Positions 1 to 7,888 of a stretch of 64,000 nucleotides of DNA are shown piece after piece (within the stretch, counting starts at the first letter, position 1; every line of letters starts with the position of its first letter). The notes under the pieces were generated by a model. That model saw nothing but the letters and a program-made list of their open reading frames with translations, searched no databases and was not told the origin of the DNA. This DNA comes from Nocardioides szechwanensis (GTDB taxonomy: Bacteria; Actinomycetota; Actinomycetes; Propionibacteriales; Nocardioidaceae), in assembly GCF_900103935.1 (NCBI RefSeq), contig NZ_FNIC01000008.1, positions 1-64,000 on the forward strand, in the 5' to 3' direction. The position numbers were made by a program, and so were the translations under genes.

Positions 1-1005
1 GGTGCGACGTCGACGTCGGTGTGGTGGGCGAACCACACCCGCATGACCCAGCGCGAAGCCGCACGGAAGATCAAGCTCGCCAATGCCCTCGAGACCCACG
101 ACCCCGTCGCCCACGCGCTGGCGGCAGGCGACGTGCTGGTCGACCAAGCCCACGTGGTCACCGACGCCGTCGACGCCCTGCCCGACACCGTCCAGCCCGA
201 CGTCCGCACTCGAGCACGTGACTACCTCCTCGAAGCCGCTGCGCACTACGACGCCCGCGCGCTGCGCATCCAGGGCCGACGGATCCTCGACGTCGTCGCC
301 CCCGAGATCGGCGAGGCCGAAGAAGCCAGACAGCTCGCCGCCGAAGAGAAGAAGGCAGAGCAGGCCGCCCGGCTGACCATGCACGACGACGGCCACGGCC
401 AGACCCACGGCCGGTTCACCCTCGGCACCGCCGAGGCCGACATGTTCCGCAAAGCCCTCCAGGCCCTGGCCTCACCCAGGGCCGGCGGCGAAGGGCTCTC
501 CCCCCACGGCATGGGGCTGGCGTTCAGCGAGTACATCCGCCGCTACCCCACCGAGCAGCTCCCCGAAGCCGGTGGTGTCAGCGCGACCGTGGTCGTCACG
601 ATGACCCTCGAAACCCTCCTCGGCGGACTCAAGGCGGCCCAGCTCGACACCGGCACCACGATCAGCCCCGGACTCGCCCGCAAGATCGCCTGCGACGCCG
701 GTGTCATCCCCGCCGTCCTCAGCGGCAAGAGCGAAGTCCTCGACGTCGGCCGCCGACGCCGCTTCCACACCAAGGCCCAACGCATCGCCATGGCCGCGCG
801 CGACCAAGGCTGCGCCGCTCACGGCTGCGAGAGACCCACCGCAGCCTGCCACGCCCACCACCTCATCCAGTGGGCGAAGGGCGGCGGCACGTCCGTGAAA
901 GGCGGCGTGCTCCTCTGCCCGAGACACCACACCCTCGCCCACCACGACGACTACGACCTCACCCACCACCCCGGCGGCAAGATCAGCTTCACCAAGCGCG
1001 AGTGA
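1..1005 (+). CDS. DUF222 / HNH endonuclease-like protein (5' partial)
   Basis: The frame is open from the first base, so the gene starts before the window; about 334 codons are visible. The N-terminal part is the helical DUF222 (13E12-type) domain, recognisable by the W-A-x-x-T-R stretch and the alternating Ala/Asp/Glu helices. The C-terminus carries an HNH nuclease signature: a CAAHGC knuckle, CHAHHLIQWAKGG, then LLCPRHHTLAHH. Such proteins are multicopy in actinobacteria, and their role (mobile, repeat-like or DNA-processing) is not settled. The gene is convergent with the sulfur genes that follow. The family is sure; the function is not. Confidence 0.88.
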   Translation, partial: GATSTSVWWANHTRMTQREAARKIKLANALETHDPVAHALAAGDVLVDQAHVVTDAVDALPDTVQPDVRTRARDYLLEAAAHYDARALRIQGRRILDVVAPEIGEAEEARQLAAEEKKAEQAARLTMHDDGHGQTHGRFTLGTAEADMFRKALQALASPRAGGEGLSPHGMGLAFSEYIRRYPTEQLPEAGGVSATVVVTMTLETLLGGLKAAQLDTGTTISPGLARKIACDAGVIPAVLSGKSEVLDVGRRRRFHTKAQRIAMAARDQGCAAHGCERPTAACHAHHLIQWAKGGGTSVKGGVLLCPRHHTLAHHDDYDLTHHPGGKISFTKRE

Positions 1006-1084
1006 GAATCACTTCTCCCACCGTGGAACCGGCATGCGTAGCGGGGCGTCTGAACGCCGGAGGGCTGAAATGCATCCGTGAGAC

Positions 1085-1101
1085 CGGCGCGGACGGCGCC
1101 G
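1085..1101. terminator. possible stem-loop between convergent genes
   Basis: CGGCGC and GCGCCG form a 6-bp perfect stem around a 5-nt loop, midway between the stop codons of the convergent HNH and DsrE2 genes. No U-tract follows on either side, so this is a weak candidate for a bidirectional terminator. The remaining intergenic sequence (1006-1141) shows no other gene. Confidence 0.25.
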
Positions 1102-1141
1102 TGTTCGGCTATCCCGACGACTGATCCGCGCCACAACCCGG

Positions 1142-1660
1142 CTAGATGAAGAGCAGCTGCGCGCCGTCGGTCTTCTCGATGAATTCGGAGGCACTGATGA
1201 TGGCCTCGACCTCGTCGTAGAGGTCGTCCTTCTCCAGGTGCTGCATGTCGGCCGACATCCGGCACGCCCAGAGGTGGCCACCGGAGTCGACGATCTGCTG
1301 GAGGAACTCCGGCACCTCGGGTACGCCGAGGTCGGCGATCGACTTCTTCATCTGGTGGGTGGCCATCGCCGTCATGCCGGGCAGGCCGCCGAGGCCCTGC
1401 GGCATGTGCGTGGCGGTGTTGCCCAGCATCGTGAACTTCAGGTCGCCCATCGTCTTCTTGTTGATCATGTCGAAGCCCCAGAACGTGAAGAACAGGTGCG
1501 TCTCCATGCCCTCGCCGAGCGCGGCGTTGGCCAGGATCAGGCCCGGGTAGGCCATGTCCAGGTTGCCCTTGGAGCAGATGATGGCGAGCTTGCGGCCGCT
1601 CTCCGCCTCACCGAACGACGGCACGAGCGGGGCGGTCTCTGGGCTGGTCGAGGTGGTCAT
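1142..1660 (-). CDS. DsrE2-family sulfur-transfer protein
   Basis: A 172-residue DsrE/DsrF-superfamily protein of the DsrE2 type. It has CSKGNLDMAYPGLILANAA-like sequence near residues 29-47 and a second conserved cysteine in GGHLWACRMSAD (C133). These proteins carry persulfide sulfur between donors such as SQR or rhodanese and acceptors such as DsrC/TusE; cytoplasmic or membrane-associated action is expected. It is last in a three-gene minus-strand set (SQR, DsrC-like, DsrE2), 19 bp after the DsrC-like gene. The family is clear; the particular sulfur donor and acceptor are inferred from the neighbours. Confidence 0.85.
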   Translation of the reverse strand: MTTSTSPETAPLVPSFGEAESGRKLAIICSKGNLDMAYPGLILANAALGEGMETHLFFTFWGFDMINKKTMGDLKFTMLGNTATHMPQGLGGLPGMTAMATHQMKKSIADLGVPEVPEFLQQIVDSGGHLWACRMSADMQHLEKDDLYDEVEAIISASEFIEKTDGAQLLFI

Positions 1661-1679
1661 GGTCGGGTCTCCTGTCGGG

Positions 1680-1994
1680 TCACACGCAGCCGCGGGGCTT
1701 GGGCAGTCCGGCGACGTAGGCCATCTTCTTGGCCGGCTTCTGGGGGAACATCGTGAAGAGCTGCTTGGTGGGGATGCCTCCGACCGTGGAGACCCGCCGG
1801 AGCGTCGCGGTCTCGCCCTGCGCGGGGAAGTCGCTGCGCAGGAAGCGGATCGCCTTCCAGTGCTCGTCGGTCATCTCGATCCCGATCTGGGCCGCGAGCG
1901 CGGCGCCGAGTGTCTCGTCCCACTCGTCGTACACCGTCATGAAGCCCTCGTCGTCGACGTGGATCTCGTGACCGCTGATGGTGGTCGTGGGCAT
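1680..1994 (-). CDS. DsrC/TusE-family sulfur carrier, single-cysteine form
   Basis: A 104-residue protein covering the whole DsrC/TusE fold and ending in AGLPKPRGCV, the typical flexible C-terminal arm with the penultimate cysteine (CysA, C103). The second arm cysteine (CysB), 11 residues upstream in dissimilatory DsrC proteins, is Ala here (KKMAYVAG). That points to a sulfur carrier of the TusE/DsrC-like kind rather than a DsrAB partner; no dsrAB genes are visible. Its start lies 1 bp after the SQR stop, so translation is probably coupled. Function as a sulfur acceptor for SQR/DsrE2 is inferred from context. Confidence 0.87.
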   Translation of the reverse strand: MPTTTISGHEIHVDDEGFMTVYDEWDETLGAALAAQIGIEMTDEHWKAIRFLRSDFPAQGETATLRRVSTVGGIPTKQLFTMFPQKPAKKMAYVAGLPKPRGCV

Positions 1995-1995
1995 G

Positions 1996-3234
1996 TCAGT
2001 CCTCCTTGGGGTGTTTGCCGGCCATCGACATGTGCGCCGGCAACGGCACGGGACGTCCGGGCAGCAGGACGTTCCAGTAGATCCACCGGAACGCGAGCTT
2101 GCCGAGGTGGTTGGTGCGGGTCTCCTTGAGCAGGTCCATCGGGCCGATCACAGGGAGGGGGTACTTGCCGGGCAGCGGCTCGGTGTCGTAGTTGAAGTCG
2201 ATCAGCAGCGCCTTGTCGTCGCCGGACTCCACGAAGCAGTTGGCGTGGCCGTCGAAGGAGCCGGTCATCGACTGGCCAGCTATGTGCTGGAGGAAGTTGT
2301 CCACGAAGATCTCGACCGCGAAGTGCGCCACCGACCCGGCCTTCGAGGCCGGGATGTCGCTGGCGTCGCCGACCGCGAAGATGTTGTCGTGGCTCTTCGA
2401 GAGCAGGGTGTGGTTGTCGACGGGCACGTAGTTCAGCTCGTCGCCGAGCCCGGACCGGGCGACGAAGTCCGCGCCCATGTTGAGCGGGACCGTCACCAGC
2501 AGGTCGAACGGGATCTCCCGGTCGTCGTAGGAGACGAGCACCTTCCGCTCGGGGTCGACGTGCTCGACCATGAAGTCGGTCTCGACGTGCACCTTGCGCT
2601 CCTCGAGCATGCCGCCGAGGTGGGCCGAGGCCACCGGCTTGGTGAAAGCGCCGTCGAGCGGTGTCACGTAGACCAGCTCGACCCGGTCGCGCAGCCCGTG
2701 CTTGCGCAGCCAGGCCTCGGCCAGGAAGGTGAACTCCAGGGGCGCGACCGGGCACTTGATCGGCGTCTCCGTGATGTGGACGACGAGCCGGCCACCGTCG
2801 AAGGCGGCCAGTGCCTTCGCCAGCGCCTCGGCTCCCTCCAGCGTGTAGAAGTCGAAGATGCTGCGCCGCCACTCCGAGCCCAGCAGGCCCGGCGTCTGGT
2901 CCGGACGGGGCGTCGTACCGCTGGCGATGACGAGCTGGTCGTAGGGCAGCGTCCGCCCGTCCTCGAGACGGACGACGTCAGCCTCGGTGTCGACCAGGTC
3001 GACCGCGCCGATGACGAAGTCGACGCCGTCGGGGAGGAACGCGTGCCGGGAGCGCACGACCTGGTCCCGGGTGTAGTCGCCGAAGGGCACGAAGAGGTAG
3101 CCCGGCTGGTAGTGGTGCACGTCGTCCCGGTCGACGACGGTGATGCTCCAGTCGCGGCGCGGGAGGCGGTGCCGGAGCTTGTTGGCGATCATGGTCCCGG
3201 CCGTACCTCCGCCGAGGATGACGAGTGTCTTCAT
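1996..3234 (-). CDS. sqr: sulfide:quinone oxidoreductase-like flavoprotein
   Basis: A 412-residue FAD protein of the SQR/FCSD branch of the pyridine-nucleotide disulfide reductase fold. GGGTAG (residues 8-13) starts the FAD-binding Rossmann fold; the redox cysteines are C161 in PIKCPVAP and C333 in HANCFVES, spaced as in SQRs. A C-terminal amphipathic region with FRWIYWNVLLPG would fit monotopic membrane binding. SQR oxidises sulfide to persulfide or zero-valent sulfur and passes electrons to quinone. The ATG at 3234 was chosen because GGAGAGGGAG precedes it and the Rossmann motif follows directly; an in-frame GTG 39 codons upstream gives unrelated sequence. First gene of the sqr-dsrC-dsrE2 set. 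Confidence 0.88.
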   Translation of the reverse strand: MKTLVILGGGTAGTMIANKLRHRLPRRDWSITVVDRDDVHHYQPGYLFVPFGDYTRDQVVRSRHAFLPDGVDFVIGAVDLVDTEADVVRLEDGRTLPYDQLVIASGTTPRPDQTPGLLGSEWRRSIFDFYTLEGAEALAKALAAFDGGRLVVHITETPIKCPVAPLEFTFLAEAWLRKHGLRDRVELVYVTPLDGAFTKPVASAHLGGMLEERKVHVETDFMVEHVDPERKVLVSYDDREIPFDLLVTVPLNMGADFVARSGLGDELNYVPVDNHTLLSKSHDNIFAVGDASDIPASKAGSVAHFAVEIFVDNFLQHIAGQSMTGSFDGHANCFVESGDDKALLIDFNYDTEPLPGKYPLPVIGPMDLLKETRTNHLGKLAFRWIYWNVLLPGRPVPLPAHMSMAGKHPKED

Positions 3235-3279
3235 GGCTCCCTCTCCTGCGCTCCGAGGCTCGGTGTCTACTCGTGACGC

Positions 3280-3296
3280 TACCCCCCGGGGGGATA
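3280..3296. promoter_or_regulatory. CsoR/CstR-like palindromic operator
   Basis: TACCCCCCGGGGGGATA: a perfect C6-G6 palindrome flanked by TA/AT. It lies about 45 bp upstream of the SQR start and about 110 bp upstream of the TMEM175 start. CsoR-family repressors (Cu-sensing CsoR, persulfide-sensing CstR) bind A/T-flanked C-run/G-run dyads of this form. Next to an SQR operon, a CstR-type persulfide-responsive role is the natural inference. No CsoR-family gene is present in the window. Confidence 0.55.
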
Positions 3297-3404
3297 TGCG
3301 ATCAGGGACGAAGGTCCCGCCGATCCGGGACGTAAGCACCGATCGGGCCACGCGCCGGGGTTGGCTTCCCTAGACTCTGGGGCCGAGCGAGCCGGAGGGT
3401 GGAG

Positions 3405-4034
3405 ATGGCAGGCGACGCACAGCCGACGGAGGGCGTTGCACCCTCTGCTCTCTACGGGACCGAGCGGATGAACGCCCTGTCCGACGGCGTCTTCGCGATC
3501 GTCCTCACCCTGCTCGTGCTGGAGCTGAAGCTGCCCGAGCGCGACGAGTCGATCCTGGCGCTGCTGGCCGACGACTGGCACGTCTTCCTGGCCTGGCTGA
3601 TCAGCTTCCTGGCGATCGCGCGGTTCTGGCTGGTGCACCACACGATCACGGCCGGCCTACGTCAGTGCCACTCCGTCACGCTCGCGCTCAACTTCGGCGT
3701 GCTGGGTGCGGTCACGCTCGTGCCGTTCTCGGCGGACATCATCGGGACCGAGCGCGTGGCCGAGCCCTGGTCCACGGTCCTCTTCGCCGTCAACATCGGT
3801 CTGCTGTCGTTCACCATCGGGCTGCTCGCCCGCCACGCCGCCCGCGAGCCCCACCTGCGCCACCCCGACCGCCCGGTGGACGCGCTGAGCCGGCACCAGA
3901 ACCACCACCTCTACCTGCTGCCCGCCGTCACCGTCGTCGCGGCACTGCTCGCGTTCGCGGAGCCCTACCTCGCGGTGGGTGCGCTCGTGGCGGAGTTCGT
4001 GGTGTTCGGCTGGCTCAGCGCGCGGCGGCGCTGA
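3405..4034 (+). CDS. TMEM175-family (DUF1211) ion channel
   Basis: A 209-residue membrane protein with the TMEM175 signature at its N-terminus: R21 followed by SDGVFAIVLTLLVLEL, where Leu replaces the usual Phe before Ser-Asp. Six hydrophobic segments are apparent. Bacterial TMEM175 proteins are K+-permeable channels that assemble as tetramers of one six-helix repeat. The ATG at 3405 follows GGAGG with 6-bp spacing; a GTG six bases earlier is less likely. The gene is divergent from sqr, and any functional tie to sulfide metabolism is unproven. Confidence 0.82.
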   Translation: MAGDAQPTEGVAPSALYGTERMNALSDGVFAIVLTLLVLELKLPERDESILALLADDWHVFLAWLISFLAIARFWLVHHTITAGLRQCHSVTLALNFGVLGAVTLVPFSADIIGTERVAEPWSTVLFAVNIGLLSFTIGLLARHAAREPHLRHPDRPVDALSRHQNHHLYLLPAVTVVAALLAFAEPYLAVGALVAEFVVFGWLSARRR

Positions 4035-4060
4035 GCGGTACGTCGCACGTCGTACGACGC

Positions 4061-4846
4061 TCAGCCGCCGGCGGCGAGCGCCTGCTCGAACTCCTCGTGG
4101 GTCGGCATGTGCACCGGCTCCATGTCGCTGATCCGGGTGATCCAGTCGCACACCTGGAGCGGGTCGTGGCGGTAGGTCGGCCCGTGGCCGGTGACGATCA
4201 GCTCCGGCGCGACCGCCCGGATGCGGGCGGCCTGCTCCTCGATCAGCGCGGCCGGGATGTGGTGGTACCAGATGTGGTTGGCGCGGTTCATCCAGAAGAA
4301 ACCCTCCTCCATGTCGGCCGCCGACATGTCGTCCGCGAAGGGGACGTTGTCGGTCAGCACCGTGCCGAAGCAGTCGGCGGAGAAGTAGACGCCGGTGAGC
4401 GGGTCGTAGAAGCCCCGCGTCGCCGAGGAGTCGAAGAGCGGCGGCCGGATCGCGGTGATGACGCGGTCGCCGATGTCGAGGGTCTCGCCGTCGTTGAGGA
4501 GGTGGACCCGGTCGAGCGGCACCTCGAACTCCTCGCCGAGCTTGCCCAGGCCGAGGAAGTTGGTGATCAGCTTGGCGTTGGGGCAGCGCTCCATCACCTG
4601 CATGACGGAGCCGGTGTGGTCGCGGTCCTCGTGGCTGATGAAGAGCCACTGCACGTCCTCGGGCTCGACCAGCTCGAAGACGCGCTCGAGGTAGGACTCC
4701 CGGTGCACGATCGCCAGGGTGTCGACCAGCATCGGCTGCTCACCCCTCACGACCATGGCGTTGACCGGCAGCATGCCGATGCCGGGGACGGGCAGGTCGT
4801 CGGGGATGACGAAGGTCTCGTCGGCCACCTGGTACGGATCGCGCAT
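4061..4846 (-). CDS. MBL-fold hydrolase of the ODP (flavodiiron-like) type
   Basis: A 261-residue metallo-beta-lactamase-fold protein. Its metal motif is SHEDRDHTGS (residues 71-80), that is H-x-D-x-D-H, which resembles the H-x-E-x-D-H of the ODP/flavodiiron branch more than the hydrolytic H-x-H-x-D-H. Later ligands are suggested by FSADCFGT and VTGHGPTYRH. There is no flavodoxin domain, so it is an isolated diiron-type domain that may bind O2, NO or a sulfur species, or may be a degenerate hydrolase. It is convergent with the TMEM175 gene (26-bp gap). The substrate is unknown. Confidence 0.75.
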   Translation of the reverse strand: MRDPYQVADETFVIPDDLPVPGIGMLPVNAMVVRGEQPMLVDTLAIVHRESYLERVFELVEPEDVQWLFISHEDRDHTGSVMQVMERCPNAKLITNFLGLGKLGEEFEVPLDRVHLLNDGETLDIGDRVITAIRPPLFDSSATRGFYDPLTGVYFSADCFGTVLTDNVPFADDMSAADMEEGFFWMNRANHIWYHHIPAALIEEQAARIRAVAPELIVTGHGPTYRHDPLQVCDWITRISDMEPVHMPTHEEFEQALAAGG

Positions 4847-4946
4847 CGAATGCTCCCTAGGGCCAGATGTTCATGGGGGATTGAGGCACCGGGCAAGGCC
4901 GCCGGCCCTACTGTACGAACACGACCACTCCCCCGGAAGGCACTTC

Positions 4947-5801
4947 ATGAAGTTCGGCATCGGCATGTACCTGTGGACGACCGACGTGACACCGGAGCAC
5001 TACCCGACGTTCACCAAGCTCAGTGATCTCGGGTACGACGGCGCCGAGATCCCGGTGGGGTCAGGGCTGTCCGCGGACAACGGCGGGATCCGCCGGGCGC
5101 TCGACGACGCGGGCCTGGGCTGCACGACCATCCTGAACCTGTCGGCCGAGCAGAACCCGGTCAGCCCGGACACCGCGGTGCGCCAGCGCGGCCTCGACGA
5201 GATCCGGTTCGGGATCGACGCCGCCCACGAGCTCGGGAGCGCCGTGCTCAGCGGGCCGTTCCAGACCGCCTACGCGGTCTTCTCCGGAGCCGGGCCCACC
5301 GAGGAGGAGCTCGTCTGGTCGGCCGAGGTCCTGCGCGCGGCCGCCGAGCACGCCGCGGGTGCCGGCGTGGTCCTCGCCGTCGAGTTCCTCAACCGGCACG
5401 AGGGCTACCTCCTCAACACCATGGAGCAGTCGGCGGCGCTGACCGCTCGGGTCGACCACCCGGCCTTCGGGGTCCTCTACGACACCCACCACGCGCACGC
5501 GGAGGAGGACGACGTGGTCGCCGCCATCACCACGCACGGCCCCGCCATCCGGCACGTGCAGGCCAGCGAGAACAACCGCGGCGGGCTCGGCGCCGGCCAG
5601 GTCTCCTGGGCCGAGACCGCCCGCGCCCTCCACGAGATCGGGTACGACGGATGGGTGGCCGCCGAGGCGTTCGCGGCCGACGTGCCCGGGCTGTCGACGA
5701 AGGCGCACGTCTGGCGCGACACCTTCGGCTCCAAGGACAAGTTCGCCGCCAACGCGATCGGGTTCATGCGCAGTACGTTCGCTGCCGAGGACGGCCGATG
5801 A
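4947..5801 (+). CDS. sugar phosphate isomerase/epimerase (AP-endonuclease-2 TIM barrel)
   Basis: A 284-residue xylose-isomerase-like TIM barrel. Metal-site residues expected of this family are visible: Glu in VLAVEFLNRHEGY, DTHHAH, the HVQASENNRG loop, and a C-terminal Glu in WVAAEAF. It resembles tagatose/psicose 3-epimerases and hydroxypyruvate isomerase-like proteins; the exact sugar is not determined. The ATG at 4947 has GGAAGG seven bases upstream. Its TGA overlaps the ATG of the acetolactate decarboxylase gene, so the two are translationally coupled. Confidence 0.8.
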   Translation: MKFGIGMYLWTTDVTPEHYPTFTKLSDLGYDGAEIPVGSGLSADNGGIRRALDDAGLGCTTILNLSAEQNPVSPDTAVRQRGLDEIRFGIDAAHELGSAVLSGPFQTAYAVFSGAGPTEEELVWSAEVLRAAAEHAAGAGVVLAVEFLNRHEGYLLNTMEQSAALTARVDHPAFGVLYDTHHAHAEEDDVVAAITTHGPAIRHVQASENNRGGLGAGQVSWAETARALHEIGYDGWVAAEAFAADVPGLSTKAHVWRDTFGSKDKFAANAIGFMRSTFAAEDGR

Positions 5802-6466
5802 GCGTCCTGTGGCAGAACGCCCCGGCCATCTCGCTTCAGAACGGGTGCTTCGACGGGCTCACGAGCGTCGCCGAGGCCAAGACGCACGGCAGCCTCGGGG
5901 TGGGCGCGTTCGACCACCTCGACGGCGAGATGGTGATGGTCGACGGCGTCGTCTACCGGATGCACGCCGACTCGACCGCCCAGGTGGCCGACGACACCGA
6001 CACCCTGTCGTTCTGCATGGTCATCCCGTTCGAGCCCGAGCTCAGCCAGGAGCTCCCCGACTCGACCACCACCGGTGACATCGGTGCGCTGGTGGCCGAG
6101 ATGGCGGGCACCAAGAACCTGTTCGTCGCGTTCCGCCTGCACGGCACCTTCGGCCACCTGCACACGCGGTCGATCCCTCGCCAGGACCCGCCGTACCCGC
6201 GGCTCGAGGAGGTCGAGCACACCCAGCCGGAGTACCACTACACCGACGTGTCCGGCCTGATGGTCGGTTTCTCGGCCCCGTCGTACGCCGGCAAGATCGC
6301 GCCGGGCGGCTTCCACCTGCACGTCGTCGACGACGCACGCACCCTCGGTGGGCACGTCATCGACTTCCAGGACGGCCGCAACCTGCGGATCGAGATCCAG
6401 CGGATCACCCGGCACGAGGTGGACTACCCCGCGACCGCCGACTTCACGAGGCGCGAGCTGACCTGA
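5798..6466 (+). CDS. budA: alpha-acetolactate decarboxylase
   Basis: A 222-residue protein matching acetolactate decarboxylases over its length. Zn ligands appear as H173 and H175 in GGFHLHVVDD and H186 in GGHVIDF; E44 (LDGEMV) and R124 (HTRSIP) fit the catalytic pair. The enzyme converts 2-acetolactate to acetoin plus CO2, diverting pyruvate-derived carbon from valine synthesis to neutral overflow products. It begins with ATGA inside the stop of the TIM-barrel gene. No acetolactate synthase or butanediol dehydrogenase lies next to it, so the pathway context is unusual. Confidence 0.88.
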   Translation: MSVLWQNAPAISLQNGCFDGLTSVAEAKTHGSLGVGAFDHLDGEMVMVDGVVYRMHADSTAQVADDTDTLSFCMVIPFEPELSQELPDSTTTGDIGALVAEMAGTKNLFVAFRLHGTFGHLHTRSIPRQDPPYPRLEEVEHTQPEYHYTDVSGLMVGFSAPSYAGKIAPGGFHLHVVDDARTLGGHVIDFQDGRNLRIEIQRITRHEVDYPATADFTRRELT

Positions 6467-6484
6467 GCGGTCTGAGCCAGCGGC

Positions 6485-6802
6485 TCAGACGTCGTCGATG
6501 GTCATCGAGTCGAACTCCACGTAACGCGTCATCACGAAGGTGTCCATGTCGATGAGGTCGAGGAAGGTCTTGGTGTCGGGGTTGCCGACGAACTTGTCCA
6601 TGGACGACTGGGCGTCCTCGGCGCGCTCCCAGTGGAGCACCACGACGATCTGACCGTCGTCGTTGGCGGACGTGCTGCGGGTCTTGAAGCCTTGGAGGTG
6701 GCCCAGGAAGGCGTGCTCCATCTTGGCGTTCTCGGACTTGAAGGTGTCGAGAGCGACACCCTCCTTGAGGCGCATGGTCACGATCTCAACGGTGTCAGCC
6801 AT
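6485..6802 (-). CDS. small antibiotic-biosynthesis-monooxygenase-like (ABM fold) protein
   Basis: A 105-residue protein with the beta-alpha-beta-beta pattern of dimeric ferredoxin-like ABM proteins: an N-terminal strand VEIVTMRLKEG, a Phe-rich helix, then QIVVVLHWERAEDAQSSMDKF. Such proteins include cofactor-free monooxygenases and heme-degrading enzymes, but no diagnostic active-site residue can be assigned. It stands alone and is convergent with budA (18-bp gap). Function unknown. Confidence 0.6.
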   Translation of the reverse strand: MADTVEIVTMRLKEGVALDTFKSENAKMEHAFLGHLQGFKTRSTSANDDGQIVVVLHWERAEDAQSSMDKFVGNPDTKTFLDLIDMDTFVMTRYVEFDSMTIDDV

Positions 6803-6980
6803 GTCGGCTCCTCGGCAGGGGGGTATGTGAGGGCTCGGACGCTACGCGGTGTTTCTGGATCGTGCCAAGGAAACCGATGAACCCGCCCCACCCGGGCCTT
6901 GCGGCACCTAGGCTCGGCCCACCGGAGCACTCGGAACGCGACCCCCATTGCACCCCCCATGCACCTCCGAAGGGACCCCC

Positions 6981-7886
6981 ATGTTCGCCGCTGGAACCGT
7001 CCGCATCGCCGCCGTTCCCAATGCCTGGATCAACGACGACCTCCCCGAGCTGGGCGCAGGCACGTCCTTCGAGCAGATCATCAGCGAGATGGCCCTCGCG
7101 GGCTACGAGGGCACCGAGCTCGGCAGCACCTATCCCACCGACGCCGCGACGCTCAAGGCAGCACTCGACGTCCGCGGCCTGTCGCCCTCGGGTGGCTGGG
7201 TCTCGACCTGGTTCGCCTCCAAGGGCGGCGCCTACGAGAAGACGCTGCAGGGCTTCCGCGACCAGATCCCGTTCTTCAACGCGATCGGGCTCCAGGACGT
7301 CTACGTCGCCGAGGTCACCGGCGCGGTGCACCAGCAGCCGGTTCCCGCCCTGGCCAACCGACCGGTCTTCGACGACGAGCAGTGGGACGCAATGGTGCGC
7401 GGCCTCGGCGAGATGGGCCGGATCGCGAGCGACCACGGCCTGCGGATCAACTACCACCACCACACCGGGACCGGCGTGCAGTCGTCCGAGGACATCGACC
7501 GACTGATGGCCGACACGGTCGCCGGCGAGACCTGGCTGCTGCTGGACACCGCCCACCTGCTCGTCGGCGGCGGCGACCCGATGGCCGTCCTGACGGCCCA
7601 CGAGGGCCGGATCGGGCACGTCCACCTCAAGAACCTCCGCCAGCCGGTGCTCGACCGGATGCACCAGGAGTCGCTGAGCTTCTGGGACGCGCTGCGCCAG
7701 GGCATCTTCACCGTGCCCGGCGACGCCGAGGGCTGCATCGACTTCGCGCCGCTGCTGCACAAGCTCGCCGACGACGGCTGGGCGGGCTGGCTGGTCGTCG
7801 AGGCCGAGCAGGACCCCGCCAAGGCACATCCGCTGGAGGCCTTCCGCACCGCCCGGCGCCACATCGCCGACCTGACCGGGCTCTAG
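6981..7886 (+). CDS. IolE-like TIM-barrel dehydratase/isomerase
   Basis: A 301-residue AP-endonuclease-2-type TIM barrel resembling myo-inosose-2 dehydratase. It shows NAWINDDLPEL and GYEGTELG near the N-terminus, INYHHHTGTGVQ, a DTAHLLVGGGDP metal loop, GHVHLKN, and a final LVVEAEQDP. IolE converts scyllo-inosose to a diketone in inositol catabolism, but no other iol gene is nearby, so a related keto-sugar substrate is possible. The ATG at 6981 follows AAGGGA; the upstream in-frame ATG is not supported by homology. It is 2 bp before the glucosidase gene. Confidence 0.72.
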   Translation: MFAAGTVRIAAVPNAWINDDLPELGAGTSFEQIISEMALAGYEGTELGSTYPTDAATLKAALDVRGLSPSGGWVSTWFASKGGAYEKTLQGFRDQIPFFNAIGLQDVYVAEVTGAVHQQPVPALANRPVFDDEQWDAMVRGLGEMGRIASDHGLRINYHHHTGTGVQSSEDIDRLMADTVAGETWLLLDTAHLLVGGGDPMAVLTAHEGRIGHVHLKNLRQPVLDRMHQESLSFWDALRQGIFTVPGDAEGCIDFAPLLHKLADDGWAGWLVVEAEQDPAKAHPLEAFRTARRHIADLTGL

Positions 7887-7888
7887 AG

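Noticed and set aside
6815..6830. GGGGGGTAT half-site before the ABM-like gene, like half of the operator at 3280
   Set aside because: No matching C-run on the left side, so no dyad.
6899..7888. In-frame upstream extension of the glucosidase gene
   Set aside because: It overlaps the IolE-like gene in another frame and is arginine-rich; the ATG at 7889 starts the conserved N-terminus.
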